This document shows positions 1 to 11,235 of a stretch of 64,000 bases of DNA, piece by piece. Each line of letters starts with the position of its first letter. Position 1 is the stretch's first letter. The DNA comes from Pomacea canaliculata (Eukaryota; Mollusca; Gastropoda; Architaenioglossa; Ampullariidae): contig NC_037596.1 of NCBI RefSeq assembly GCF_003073045.1, positions 9,693,553 to 9,757,552 on the forward strand, written 5' to 3'. The position numbers and the translations under genes are program-made. The notes under the pieces are model-generated. The model was given only the letters and a program-made list of their open reading frames with translations, had not been told where the DNA came from and did not search any database.

Positions 1-440
1 AGCTGCCAGATTTTTGGTCGGTTCTCCCCCACAGGTCTGTAATGGACATCTCGGGCCATCTGATGTTGAGGCTGCGGCGCAAACATCTGTTGACGAATGT
101 CTATATCTTGCTGGTGATGGTGTTTCTCATACTTCTTATCTCAGATCCATACAGAAGAACTGACTTTACATTTGTATTAAAGATGCTGATCTTGGTGTGT
201 AAATATAAAGCCTTAAAGTTCTAGACAGTTCGTATGGTGTGGAATTCAAGCCTGGCTTTGTTTATTCAGCTTCTTACATCTTTATCTGTACCTCCATCTT
301 TGCTGACTATGCTGGCAAGGTGGGTGAAACGGTCAGACGCTGTAATACATTTTCAATGTAGTTGGAGTAGGGCTTCTTGCTTGTTGTTGACCCGCGTTAC
401 ATCTTTTTTCTCTTCTTTAGCTGCGTTGGTAGATGCATAG
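1..440 (-). mobile_element. LINE remnant, RTE-like reverse transcriptase C-terminal part
   Basis: Read on the minus strand, this stretch encodes the C-terminal part of a non-LTR retrotransposon reverse transcriptase with several stops. Recognisable pieces are FTHLASIVSKDGGTDKDV near 270-330, then SVLLYGSE and FVNRCLRR near 60-150, the usual segment between the RT core and the C-terminal domain in this LINE family. The copy runs off the window's left edge. It is diverged from the LINE copies at 7.2 and 14.9 kb and is clearly dead. The short plus-strand frame here that looks like a type II membrane protein is an antisense artefact of this LINE. Confidence 0.8.
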
Positions 441-690
441 CTGAGAAAAGATGGGTCGGTGAGCTGGCTTCCCTTTCACCAGCATGAGTCATACGCCCTT
501 CCGAAGAGGAATCTTCTCGTCCAGGCTCCAGTTGTACAGTTTGTATGTTTGCAGTTTCTGTAGAGTTTTAATTTTTTTTACAGGGTGGGGTCGCAAGCCC
601 CACGCCCAGCCCTCCTCCTTCTTCAGGACTTGGGATCGGCAGGTTACCGAGTGGTTTCCCGGCGGAGTTTTGATTTAGTACATGTTTTTA
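441..690 (-). mobile_element. Probable 5' piece of the same deleted LINE
   Basis: A GC-richer patch (around 585-665) sits directly upstream, in minus-strand sense, of the RT tail. Its composition stands out against AT-rich flanks, and its wording resembles the 5' leader of RTE-like LINEs. If it belongs to the same copy, the endonuclease and most of the RT have been deleted. This is an inference from context, with no clear protein match. Confidence 0.3.
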
Positions 691-769
691 TTTCATTTTA
701 TTCATTCTTTGGATTTCCAAGTGACAAAGGTTTCACGTTTAATCTAAAACTTAGTAAAATTTATCACAG

Positions 770-1440
770 ACTGCGGCTGTTTATCGTTCAAGCATAATCT
801 TTCGCTCATCTTGATGGAAACCACACACGATGACTCCCATTTAACCCCTGCATGGAATCATAAGAATGAAAACGATTTTTGTTTAGATAACGATAACGGG
901 ACACAATTAACTGAATGTCCGAGTATAGAAATATCTGTGATTGTGGAACTGACTGTATGACAAAAGACAGCGCTCATGCTATGAAATTGATATGAAATCG
1001 AAGTAAAGAAAATGCAAAGAAGCACAAATAATAAAAGCGTTGTCATTCGTTCGTCTTGATGGAAACCACATATGGTGACCGCCATTTAACCCTAGTATCC
1101 TGTCATAAGATTTAATACTCTTCGGGGTTTTTTTCAACAAGACGATATCAACCACAGAAAATTGAAAACAATAAAAATAAAGAAGGCAATAAACCATCCA
1201 CGCTTTACATTTTTGCAGTAGGTTTAGTAATAATATTTTTTTATTTTTTTGAATCATTTAACATTTTGACCTTATCTTTGGCCACCACCCAGTCATTTTA
1301 AATGACAAACAAGAATTCAAGGAGTCAATCGTGAAAGGTCCCAAAGCAAATTTTGATAAAAGATGATTTTTTTAACTGCTGTCATTCACAATTGACATTT
1401 GCATATTGTCTTCTTGGACACCTATGTGGGCGTCCACATC
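770..1440. repeat. Upstream repeat module of unit A
   Basis: This contains two copies (about 796-860 and 1040-1095) of a short motif with core CTTGATGGAAACCACA followed by TGACCGCCAT-like sequence. Further copies lie at 5452-5508, 6475-6535, 6724-6782, 14225-14283, 14464-14525, 21952-22010 and 22197-22257. The stretch 1000-1540 as a whole is alignable with 5430-5930, so it is part of the duplicated gene unit. No reading frame is supported. Confidence 0.7.
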
Positions 1441-1451
1441 AAATGCAGCCA

Positions 1452-1531
1452 CCAATCAGTGAGTCACCTGTCCCTATAAATAAGGTGTTATGTAGTATCG
1501 CAATCACCCTGGTGACGACTACACTGAGCTG
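1452..1531 (+). promoter_or_regulatory. Promoter and noncoding first exon of Ig gene A
   Basis: A CCAAT box (1452-1456) is followed about 20 bp later by TATAAATA (1475-1482). A transcription start is expected near 1505-1512. The short leader would end at a strong donor, GAGCTG|GTAAGT, after 1531. The same layout recurs before genes B, C and D, but there the TATA-like element has become CTGTCAATGAG. Its position fits a noncoding exon joined to the signal-peptide exon at 2438. The transcription start is inferred. Confidence 0.6.
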
Positions 1532-2527
1532 GTAAGTGTGGAGGTAACGTGTGTCTGAGTGTTCGTTTGGTATGGTCATGTGACCTGCTACACACTGTTA
1601 TGATGTTTGTCTTAGTCGTTGTACTAGCGAAGGAACAGTGTATTTTCGAGAATGATGATCTTTTTAAGTGTATTCGAAGCAAATGTAATGAAAGTAACAT
1701 TAATTAAACGTTTGAACAGAACGGTATAAATAGACAATAATTGATTTCAATGAAAAAGAAAAAAAGAAAAGTTGTAAATAAAATCTGTTTTAATGTCAAG
1801 ACATATCGACTGTACCACTACCTGATTATTTTCTCCACTTATTGAATCTTAATCATCTTTAAGGTAAAGAAACATATGCATGTACTTCAAAGGTGTGACT
1901 TGATTACTTTAAAAGTTTTCTCGCTTAAATAATTTGACGAGAATTTTTAAAATAAAAGAAAACTATTCCTTCAATACGTCTTTAATGAAGAAAGTATGAA
2001 GAATAAAAGTCGACAAGAATGGCAGACAACGTTAGTACTTTGTGTATTACTTTGTTGCCTTTTAGTTGTTTGATTTTTTATATGCAAGAGTTTTACTGTT
2101 AACATATGTTTAACTTGATCTTTCTCTTATGTCTTTATTCAATTTCTAGTTAAACTCTATGTTAATTATGTGTCGTTAACAAGCTGATTATTATTACTTG
2201 TACTCGAGGAAACGCTTGGCAACACATCTGGAACATTTCATAACTAGACGATTCTTTCTTAACAAATACATAAGACAAACTGGAAATTTCATCAAGCTTA
2301 GAGTTTGCGATGTTTGTAACCCCGCTTTGTTAAAAGCAGGAACCATAAATAATTTTTATGTCTACATCTCTGTGATTCTTAATAAGACAAAGTGAATGAA
2401 GCACATGGTAACTATACAGAGATTCTCATGTTTCCAGCCTCTTGTGTTTATTTGCTTGCATCTGCTCGGATCTCGGGTTAACAACCTTCCAGTTTCATCA
2501 AACACAGGATTGTCAATCAACAACACG

Positions 2528-4606
2528 ATGGCCGTAATCACCATCCTTACTTTGCTTGTAATGCTCAAGCACTGCTCAGGTAAAATGTTATTCAGCAGAA
2601 CAAATAGAGAAATAAAATAAACAAATAACACATGAATAGTAGTTATAATAATATAATGATGAGAAAGTGGCGATAATAATGATTATATTTACAAAAGGAA
2701 TGACAGGAGCAAAAGAAATAAGGACAAGTATGCGGTTAACCTTACGCTTCTTCAAACTAATACAGTTGTTTAAATTAGGCATATTATTAAAATTGTTGTT
2801 GGTACTAAACTCATTAGAAAAAATGATTTTTTAACAAATGAATGCCTTTACAGGTCATGCGATCGAAGGATGCACTCCCGGTGAACATAAAGATGTGCCA
2901 CGGTATGAAATGAATTACAGATTCAAATGTGTGGACGTCCCAGCCAACTACTATGTGGCCTGGTTGATCACAAGACAGGACCCTAGCAATGGCAATCAGC
3001 TAACCAATACTGATGTGTGTTCTATGACCGATGACAGGTGCCATTCATATTCTGAGGGTTCAGGAGCAATTAGGGTTAATAACATCACAAGTATACTTTT
3101 CTTCTACCCCAGCGTTATCAACGACATCATCGGCATCACGTGTAGAGTCTTTGACAAGGAGTTAGCGCGCACCCTGTCCTACATCAACGACTATACCTGT
3201 AGTATCACCTTGTTAGGTAAGTACATAGATCATTCCTTTTTCTAATTGAAGGTTTTTAAGCTTTTATGATGGAGGTTCCAAGGCTTTGAGCTTAATAAGC
3301 ATTAGTAGGAAGGACAATGTTGCTTGATTATCTTATGTTCGTAAAGGTAATGAGAACGAAAATGAAGGTGGTACATGCTTTGACTTCCTGTGCTTAATAT
3401 CTTTATACTTTTTCTCTCCTTTCATACACTTGAAGTAAACCTCCCTCGTCCCTAGATTCTTGTATTCTCACTCTGAATTCTGCAAGAGTCATTATCACAG
3501 CACCGAAAAAAAAAATATCGTATTGAAAATAATTATCAAATTCAAATGTCGAAGAACCAGCAACGGCAGCCGGCTGGCAGTTAGACAGATAAATAGAAGG
3601 AGAAAATTATAATCTCAGAATGAAGAAAAGAAAGCGAGACGAACTTCGATGTGGAAACGTAAAAATATTAACATTGATATCAGCTCCTTTACACTTGCTT
3701 TAATTTTTATTCCGTTTCCCATCTACATTTCTTATGAAATATCACGTTTATTTCATCTGATGTATTCATATCTCTACACAGAAAACATTGTAGGCTGGCT
3801 ACCGATTCGTAGAGGGAAGATACTTGTATAGCAATCTTTTTTTGCAGTCAAAATTCATACCATATACAGCATTAAAAAGATATTGCACTGATCGTTTTCT
3901 TTGAGTGCACGTGAGTGTAAAGAAGCCCCATATTGAAATAATTTTCTTTTTATGTGGTAGATATTTTATATTTTCACCATTATTTGCATTTCTTCCATGT
4001 TAATTTTTTTAATGAATATTTCTAGATACTCCAAAAATGGATTGCGTACTGCAAGCAACTCACCACGGCTCCAGAAGAACAGTATTGTGTACAATTACCA
4101 ATATCGTCGATCTAACACAAGACTACCAATGCGAATTCACTGAGGAGCTGGAGGTACGGGATTTCTAGAATATTTGATATGGTAACAAGTTGCTTCCGCG
4201 GGGTAATAATAATCTTTTAGGCTCACAAACGTTTTCAGAAAAATCCAATCAAGTTAACAGGAATATGTCAGCAGGTGATTTTACATGCACTAATTCTAAT
4301 GTTTTGCTATTGTAAACGCTGCAAAAATATTTTTTTTCAACTGCAACATCAATATCTGAATCAACGGCATAGTCAAAATAATTTGGATGGTTGTAGAATG
4401 GAAGTCCTGGGAGGCTGCTGGTTGGGACGCAAGATGGAACATACGAACTTCATGTGAACCAAAATCCCCCAGGTCCTTCAGATGGCGATTGCTCCTTTTC
4501 ATTTGACCCTGCACTGGGAATCGATGTCGTTCTAGTGAACCTTGGTCCCTACAACGTCCAGGCCAGAGCTGAATTCCTAGAAGCCCAAGCTTCCCCATCT
4601 GAATGA
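2528..4606 (+). CDS. Secreted two-Ig-domain protein A (250 aa)
   Basis: Four coding exons with clean GT-AG sites: 2528-2579, 2854-3216, 4026-4153 and 4397-4606, joined in phases 1, 1 and 0, giving 250 aa and a TGA stop. The untranslated part of the first of these begins at 2438 after TTTCCAG. Residues 1-17 are a signal peptide (MAVITILTLLVMLKHC). Domain 1 (exon 2854-3216) has the Ig pattern FKC, a Trp about 12 residues on, then ITC and NDYTC. Domain 2 spans the last two exons, with VLCTI and DYQCEF. There is no transmembrane segment, so it is probably secreted. It is a diverged paralog of genes B-D, and its last exon matches theirs only weakly (GDCSFSF against GFCSIQF). AATAAA follows at 4771. 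The ligand is unknown. Confidence 0.78.
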
Positions 4607-5429
4607 GAAAAGCCGCATCTTCCCGTTCAATGTTTTTTTTTCTATTTTAAAAGCATCTAACCTTCCATGTGCAATTTTAAATCTGCCAGACTTGAAGTAG
4701 TCTGATGAACAGATTTTTGAACATCTTTGTACGAATGTCAAGATGTTTCGATGTATATGGAATAAGAAACAATAAATAAAACGAAGCAGTATATAAGTTT
4801 TGATTGTCAATATCTGAAGAATGGGTTTTCTGATGAATGTAAAGAGGACGAATGAGAGTGTCTAAAAATTAAAGAAACTGCAGATGTCCGACTTCTAAAA
4901 TCAACTGTATGTCGCACACTCGCAATCACACAGGCACAGCAGTACACAGTTATCTATTCAGCCAGAATATATGGTTAAATCAAAATTATATATACACGTA
5001 TCTGTAAAATACATTTTAGATATTTAATATCTCTAAATATTCATATTTGTCGGGAGCAAAGCATCTTCCTGCGTCTATACAATCAACACAATAACCATAG
5101 AAGCATTGTAGTTAGCACCAGGAACATTAAAGAACAGTAGATTCAAATAAATTATAAAGTGTGTGTGTGTGTTACTGCATTAAGCATTCCAAGTTGTATT
5201 GAATATTTAAAAGTTAATGAAATTCACCGTCTCACGGATTTCAAGACACGCACAGTCACACTGCATCCGATGATAATGAACATGGCAATGAAGGGATTGA
5301 AATCATGCACACAACAGACAGCATTCAAACTATGAAAACTCTATTAAAGGAAAGTAAAGATGAGGCAATGACAATAAACGACAGCTGCCTGTTATTAAAT
5401 TGCCCACGTTTGAATATTTAGTCACAAAA
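4607..5429. other. 3' end of gene A and intergenic AT-rich DNA
   Basis: Overlapping AATAAA signals at 4771-4780 probably end transcript A. The rest is AT-rich without a supported gene. A weak copy of sequence also seen around 900-1000 and 6600 (ACAGTCAC followed by an ACAGCATTCAAACT-like stretch) marks the approach of the next duplicated unit. Confidence 0.5.
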
Positions 5430-5839
5430 ATGCGCAAAAAAAAAAAATGTTTGGTCCTTCGTTCATCTTGACAGAAACCACACATGGTGACCGCCATCTA
5501 ACCCCGGTATGATGTAGTAAGATTTAATACTGTTTGTCTTTTTTAAACAAGACTATATCACTTACAGAGGCAGGAATTTAGAAAAAAAATTAACAAAGCT
5601 TCAAACCATCAATGCTTTATTCTTTTGTAGTAGTTTTAGTACTAACAGTTTTTTTGTTTGAATCTTCTGAAATGATCTTATATTTTCACCCCCCTTGCCT
5701 CTTGAATGACAAACAAGATTGCATCAAGTCAGTCGTTTAAGTGTCCATACCCAAACTTGATGAAAGATGAATCTTTTACTGCTTTCACTCACGATTGTCT
5801 TGGGGACATCTAGGTGGGCGTCCCCATCAAATGCAGCAA

Positions 5840-5921
5840 CCAATCAGTGCTAGTTACCTGTCCCTGTCAATGAGATGTGATAGTATCACAATCACTCTCA
5901 CCACTTCACTGTGCTGCTAAG
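5840..5921 (+). promoter_or_regulatory. Promoter and noncoding first exon of Ig gene B
   Basis: The CCAAT box at 5840-5844 and the following leader match those of genes A, C and D. At the place of the exon-1 donor, the GCTGGTAAG of C and D reads GCTGCTAAG here, so the GT is lost. The nearest substitute is AAG|GTGTGG at 5922. The TATA-like box of gene A is not kept. Confidence 0.5.
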
Positions 5922-5959
5922 GTGTGGAGGTCATGTGTATCTGAATGTTTTTAATGTAA

Positions 5960-6975
5960 AAGCATATCCACCGTACCACTACCTACCACAGCTGTGGATA
6001 TCTGTATATGAAGAGAGTATAGCAAGACTACAACATGTAGATTGTAGATAGTACTACCACATGCACTACAACAGACAGGTAAAGAGGAGGTGGACGGTAG
6101 GGTGACATTTGTAGCCCCAGCCTCCTCATTCTCCTCCTGAAAGTCTTTCCTACTAAAACCATTTAGTAAATAAGAAGAACAAATGATCGAGTGTCCAAAC
6201 ATTCTTTCACTTAGTTTTCAAAAATATTTTCCCTAAATTTTGTTCCTTGATATGATATGCAAACCTGGAGCAATTTTTTCATTCTGTGGCTGTAATATAT
6301 AAATATATACCATTATTAAAAATCATCCCAGCGAAACATTTTGTTTGTTTTTTATGTGCAGTACAGGTTTTCATCTTCTTTGATTCTTGCTTTCAAAATA
6401 ATCAGGCATCCATGCTTAACTTGAAAATTATTAAAAAAATATTACCAGACTTCGGCTGTTTTGTGTTCGAGCAAAATCGTTCGTTCCTCTTGATGGAAAC
6501 CACAAATGGTGACCGCCATTAAAACCCTTTATGGAATTAATACGCTTCATTTGTTTTGATAACGGGATTCCATTGACTGAATGTCCGAGTCCAGCAGTAA
6601 CTATCCTTGTGGAACAGAGTATATGATGCTTACAGTCACGCAAACAGAAGATAGCCATCAAACTTTGAAATTTCCATGAAGTTGAAATTTAAAAAAAGCA
6701 TAGACGCGCAAACAAAAAAAAAAGTTTTCCTTTGTTTATCTTGATGGAAACCACACATAGTTACCGCCTAATAACTCCTGTGTAATATCATGATTTAATC
6801 ATCTTTTTTTTTCTTTAAATCAGGTGGTATCAACTACAGATGTATGAACAAAAAAAAAGTAAAACAAAACAATAACATGAACATGTCGATAAACCAACCA
6901 TGGCTTCATATTCTTGGCGGTATTTTTTTCATTTTTCTTTAGTGGTATTTCGCGATCTTAAAAAATTATGAAAAA
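5960..6975. other. Intron 1 of gene B, repeat module
   Basis: Long first intron of the Ig gene B transcript. It holds two copies of the short GATGGAAACCACA motif (6475-6535 and 6724-6782), about 250 bp apart, as in units A, C and D. The flanking text is almost identical in units C and D. No coding frame is supported. Confidence 0.6.
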
Positions 6976-7169
6976 CTTTATTGCTGTTCCTCCCATCAGT
7001 GACACCTGCACTGTTTTGTTGGACGGTTTGTTGGTCTCCCGACGAAAATAAATCGAACCAGCCAGTGAGTAAGCAGCATCTCCATCTCCTTCACTTTGAC
7101 AGCTACACAGGACTGGTAAGGTCGCCTCTTCTGAGCTCCTGTCTCGTAGAAAACCACCAATGTGACAAA

Positions 7170-8813
7170 GTTTCTCTGACTATCTATCTATCTATTCCTC
7201 TTCGTGCATCAGGTTGCACATAAGGCCTCAACCAGAGTCGCCACCGATGTCGATCGGCTGAAACCCGCTCTAGGTGACCCCATGTCCAGCCCTTTCCTTT
7301 CATCTCCCTTTCCACTGTTCTTCTCCCAAGTTTCCTTTGGGCGACCTCGTTTTCTTCGGCCGTCTGGAGTCCATCGTAGGGCGACTCTGGAGAGGTCTGC
7401 TGTCTGCTGGCGGAGCACATGTCCAAATCCATCGCCAACGCCTTCGTTGAAACCTGCGTGGTGATGGACTCGGTTTCAGTTCTTCGGTGGAGTTCTTCGT
7501 TGCTGATGGTATTTGGCCAAAGATGTTAAGTATGCGCCTGAGGCATCTGTTTTGGAAGACGTCAAGCTTGTTACTGATAGTTTTGGTCATCTTCCAGGAT
7601 TCTGATCCGTAAAGGAGGGTGCTGATCACATTTGACTTGAAGATTCTCAGTTTGATCTTCTGGCTGATGTTTTTTGCCTTCCATGTGCTCCTGAGTGAGG
7701 CGAAGCCTGGCTGGCTTTTCGCCAGTCGGGCTCGAATCTCCACCTCCGCATCCCGGTGTTTGACATTTTGGACCCAAGATAGGTGAAACTGTCAACTTCC
7801 TCAATCTCTTCTCCATTTAGTTTGATTGCTGTCTTGGACTCTGGCGTTTACTCTCATACTTTTCGTTTTCTTTGTGCTGACCCTTCAAGCCAAGGTTTCC
7901 AGCTGTTTCTGAGAAGGCCTTTGTTTTTTCCTGCATGTCTTGGTGGCGGTGTGACAGCAGAGCAATGTCATCAGCAAGTCTAAGTCTTCCAGCGCTGTTG
8001 TTGCTGTCATAGTCATGGTCCATCTGATCCCTCTCCTCTCACTGTCGGTGGAAGTCTTCATGATACAGTCCATGGCCAGGATGAAGAGGAACGGCGACAG
8101 AATGCAGCCCTGCTTCACCCCGGTACTGACGTTGAAGGGGTCTGTGAGCTCTGTGTCACAGACAACCTGGGATTTGAAGTCGCTGTACAGCATTGCAATG
8201 ACCTGAACAAGTTTTGCAGGGACTCCGTAATGCCTCAGGATCTTCCATAAGGTCTCGCGGTGGATGCTGTCAAAAGCCTTCTCCAGGTCGATGAAATTGA
8301 TGTACAGCGGTGTGTTCCATTCGTTGCTCTGCTCCAGAATCTGTCGCAGAATGAAGATGTGTCCAGGACGAAATCCTGCTTGCTGTGGTCGGAGGTCTTT
8401 CTCAAGAGTTGCCGTCAGTCTTGACAAAACAATCTTGCTGAAGACCTTGCTGGTGAGGGAAAAGAAGTTATGCCCCTCCAATTATTGCAGTCTCCAAGAT
8501 CTCCTTTCTTGGGTAACTTGAAGATGAGCCCTGTCTTCCAAGCAACAGGGAGCTGCCCTGATTCCCAAACTTGCTTGAAGATTTCAGTCAGCTTGGGAGC
8601 TGTCACATTTATATCTGCTTTCAACATCTCTGCTGTTATTCCATCTGCCCCTGGTGCTTTGCCGCTCTTCATTGTCTTGACTGCTGCTGTCACTTCTTCC
8701 AGGCTTGGTGGGTCTGTGCAGATGTCAAGGTCTATAGCTGCTGGCTGGATGTCTGCAAGCTGAGGGGGATCTGGTCTGTTCAAAACCGACTCAAAATGTT
8801 GTTTCTCTGACTA
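7170..8813 (-). mobile_element. LINE copy 1 (RTE-like, 5' truncated, broken)
   Basis: A 5'-truncated non-LTR retrotransposon on the minus strand, element 7183-8800. It is flanked by the 13-bp target duplication GTTTCTCTGACTA at 7170-7182 and 8801-8813. Its 3' end carries a short (GATA)n tail, as RTE-type LINEs often do. The RT reads KAPGADGITAEM, FIDLEKAFDSI and GVKQGCILSPFLF. Compared with LINE copy 2, which sits at the orthologous site in unit C, this copy has several frameshifts and a small deletion removing the residues after GFRPG. It lies inside intron 1 of gene B. The RTE clade call is tentative. Confidence 0.85.
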
Positions 8814-9045
8814 AAATAGTCAAAAATATGTTTCGGAAAATTTTAGAAAATCATTATTTCAACCTTTGCCTAAATTATGAAGCATTTGTTCATTTGACCA
8901 TGTCATTAAAGTGAAATCTTTATAGACTTATTATTATTTGCACCACAATTTTCGGTTTCCAGGTTTTTGTGCTTGTCTGTTGGGGAAAAGATCTCGAGCA
9001 AAACAACTTCTCTGTTTTCATAATCCGGGCATTTCCATCAACACA

Positions 9046-9142
9046 ATGATGTCTGTACTTGCAAGCCTTGTTTTGCTTGTAATACTGAAGGACTGCTCAG
9101 GTAGGCCTATCGCTAACCACAATAAGCAAAAAGTACTATAAA

Positions 9143-9211
<69 letters not shown>

Positions 9212-11045
9212 AGAAGACTACGTAGAGCTAAGATAAAACTAAAAAAATGAGAGAATAAAACTTTTGGTCATTTATTTAGTTATTATATTTTGATATTTTC
9301 CTTATAGTATTTTATACAATTCAAATGACATTTAGTGTGAAAATGGCAACTGAATTTTTTAATGTGAATATTTGTTTGTTGTAAAATAAATTTTAAAATA
9401 TTATGTACTACATTTCTAGGTCATGCTATCGAAGGGTGCAGTTCTGACTCTCCTATGGATGTGGATCCGGCTCCCCTATTTTTTAAATGTGTGGACCTCA
9501 CGCCTGACCAGCATGTGTCCTGGCACCTGTTGAAAAGGGATGGCAGCAATAACGATGAAATCAGCCTCTTGAATGTTGCGGTGTGTTTACGGGGTGAATT
9601 TTGCAGTTCACTGCTCACTGGTGCTGCCGCAGAACGATCGGATGACGGCTCCAGCGTTCTGAAAATATTCTCACCTGCTGTGCTGGAGTCCTTGAGCATC
9701 ACCTGCAGGGCTTTTGATAGCATAACTACGTACAGCACCACGTACATGACCGACTACACCTGCAACTTAGCCATAAGAAGTAAGTACATAGATTATTTAT
9801 TACCCCTTAATTTTGAAATGAAAAACTGTTTAGCTCTGTGGCTTGGTGTGTAGTGAGCGTGAGCAGCAAGAAGGTCGAGTTGGTCCCTGATTTTTTCAGC
9901 AAAGATGTAGACAACAGAAATGGTGATGGAAGCTTTCAGAGAGCACACAAGATTGACCACAAGTTTAGTCCCTTTGTGGTCATCAAGCTACACCTTTCAT
10001 TGTCTTATTATACACTTGTACAACCTCCCTCTACCCTAGATCTCTGTAATGCTTTTGATTGAGTTTTGGAGGGATCGAGACCTTCCACACAGCCGTGGTG
10101 TTCTCCGACATATAGAAATAAATGATAAAAAAAAACAATTCCTGAAAGTAAAATCCACAGAAAAGAAACGGATCCTCACTTAGCTAAGGCGTTTTCGTGG
10201 ATGAACAATCTATTCCTCTTCTGTTTATCATAAGCATTTATGAGATCAGATTACTGGATTTCTGCTCATATCTCTATAAGCCTTCTTGTTGGCTGCCCAT
10301 GAAAAACGTTTAGTTCATACAGATACTTTTGGAAGTATTAATCTCCACTTTTGAATTTTATTTCTCGCGATTTATTATTGAATTTTTTTTTGTGTGTAAA
10401 TGAATGAAAAGTTCCTACATTTTGCTTTTAGTTGTTACCTTATTTTGTGACAGCTGCCGTCTCATATGTCACCATCTTTTCGTTTTATTTCTCACATATC
10501 CATTTTTAAATGGAAGCGGTGATTCTCATTAAATATGTTTCCAGATAACCCAACCATGTCTTGCGGGATAGAACCAAATCAGGACCAGACCATGTATACC
10601 GCAGGCTGTCGCATTGAAAATATTTACATCATAAGCCGACATTACTCATGCCTATTCATTAAGCTGGCCGAGGTACGAGTTATTTAATAACTGGTATGGT
10701 GAACAGTTTATTTCAAGTTATTCTTCATTATACAGGTTTTCAGTACAGAAAAAGTTGTAGTAGAGTGAAAATTAATGCGATACGTTTATGCTATTACACG
10801 CCTTTGCTTGAACCGCCTATAGTTTTATTATTGTAAATGCTGAATTTATTTCCTGTGCAAAGAAACGTTGCACAAAGAATTCTGTATTATTTTATTAAAT
10901 TATATAATAGTTTGTTACAATCCATTTGTATAACTCATTATCATTATCTTCCTCGTCATCTTCGACGTCCTTCTCCTCCTCATTTTCATCATCATCATAA
11001 TCGTTATTGTCACCACCATCATCATCGTCAATTGAAAAGAAATGA
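9046..11045 (+). CDS. Secreted two-Ig-domain protein B (probably truncated)
   Basis: The exons match gene C: 9046-9100 (signal peptide), 9420-9779 (Ig-like domain 1, with FKCVD, VSWHL, ITCRAF and TDYTCNL) and 10545-10672 (first half of domain 2). The last exon differs. Before it, GAAAAGAAATG replaces GAAAGAAAATG of gene C, which moves the acceptor AG by one base. Splicing there gives Lys then TGA at 11043-11045, a product of about 182 aa lacking the last 65 residues. One further base is missing later in that exon, near 11129; the ancestral stop is at 11233-11235. The gene may be decaying, may use another acceptor, or the bases may be misread. AATAAA lies at 11391. Confidence 0.6.
9143..9210 (+). 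repeat. (GAT)n microsatellite
   Basis: About 22 GAT units lie in the intron after the signal-peptide exon of gene B. Units C and D carry only about 4-5 units here (near 16915 and 23498), so the array expanded in B after duplication. It accounts for part of the unit length difference. Confidence 0.95.
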
Positions 11046-11235
11046 AATTTTCAAAATGTTGGTTTGTCAAGGATGGGACTGAAGAGATCTTCGGGAATTC
11101 CACCTTCCTAGTGACAGAAAGACCAGTCCCGTTTCAGGCTTTTGTTCTATCCAGTTTCCGAGTGCAGAATACAGCTCGCTGATTGTACGCCTTCATCCTA
11201 ATGAAGTGCAAGCCATCGCCAATTTAAGAGTGTGA

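Noticed and set aside
42-224. 60-codon + strand frame resembling a type II membrane protein start
   Set aside because: The opposite strand clearly encodes a LINE reverse transcriptase tail, so the hydrophobic stretch is antisense noise.
7209-8810. Numerous + strand frames across the LINE copies
   Set aside because: Antisense shadows of the reverse transcriptase.
9838-10062. 74-codon frame after Ig exon 3, identical in B and C
   Set aside because: It lies in an intron, is broken in unit D, and its conservation is explained by recent duplication.
10837-11082. His-rich frame with many HHH runs
   Set aside because: It comes from the CATCATC pyrimidine-rich tract before the last Ig exon.
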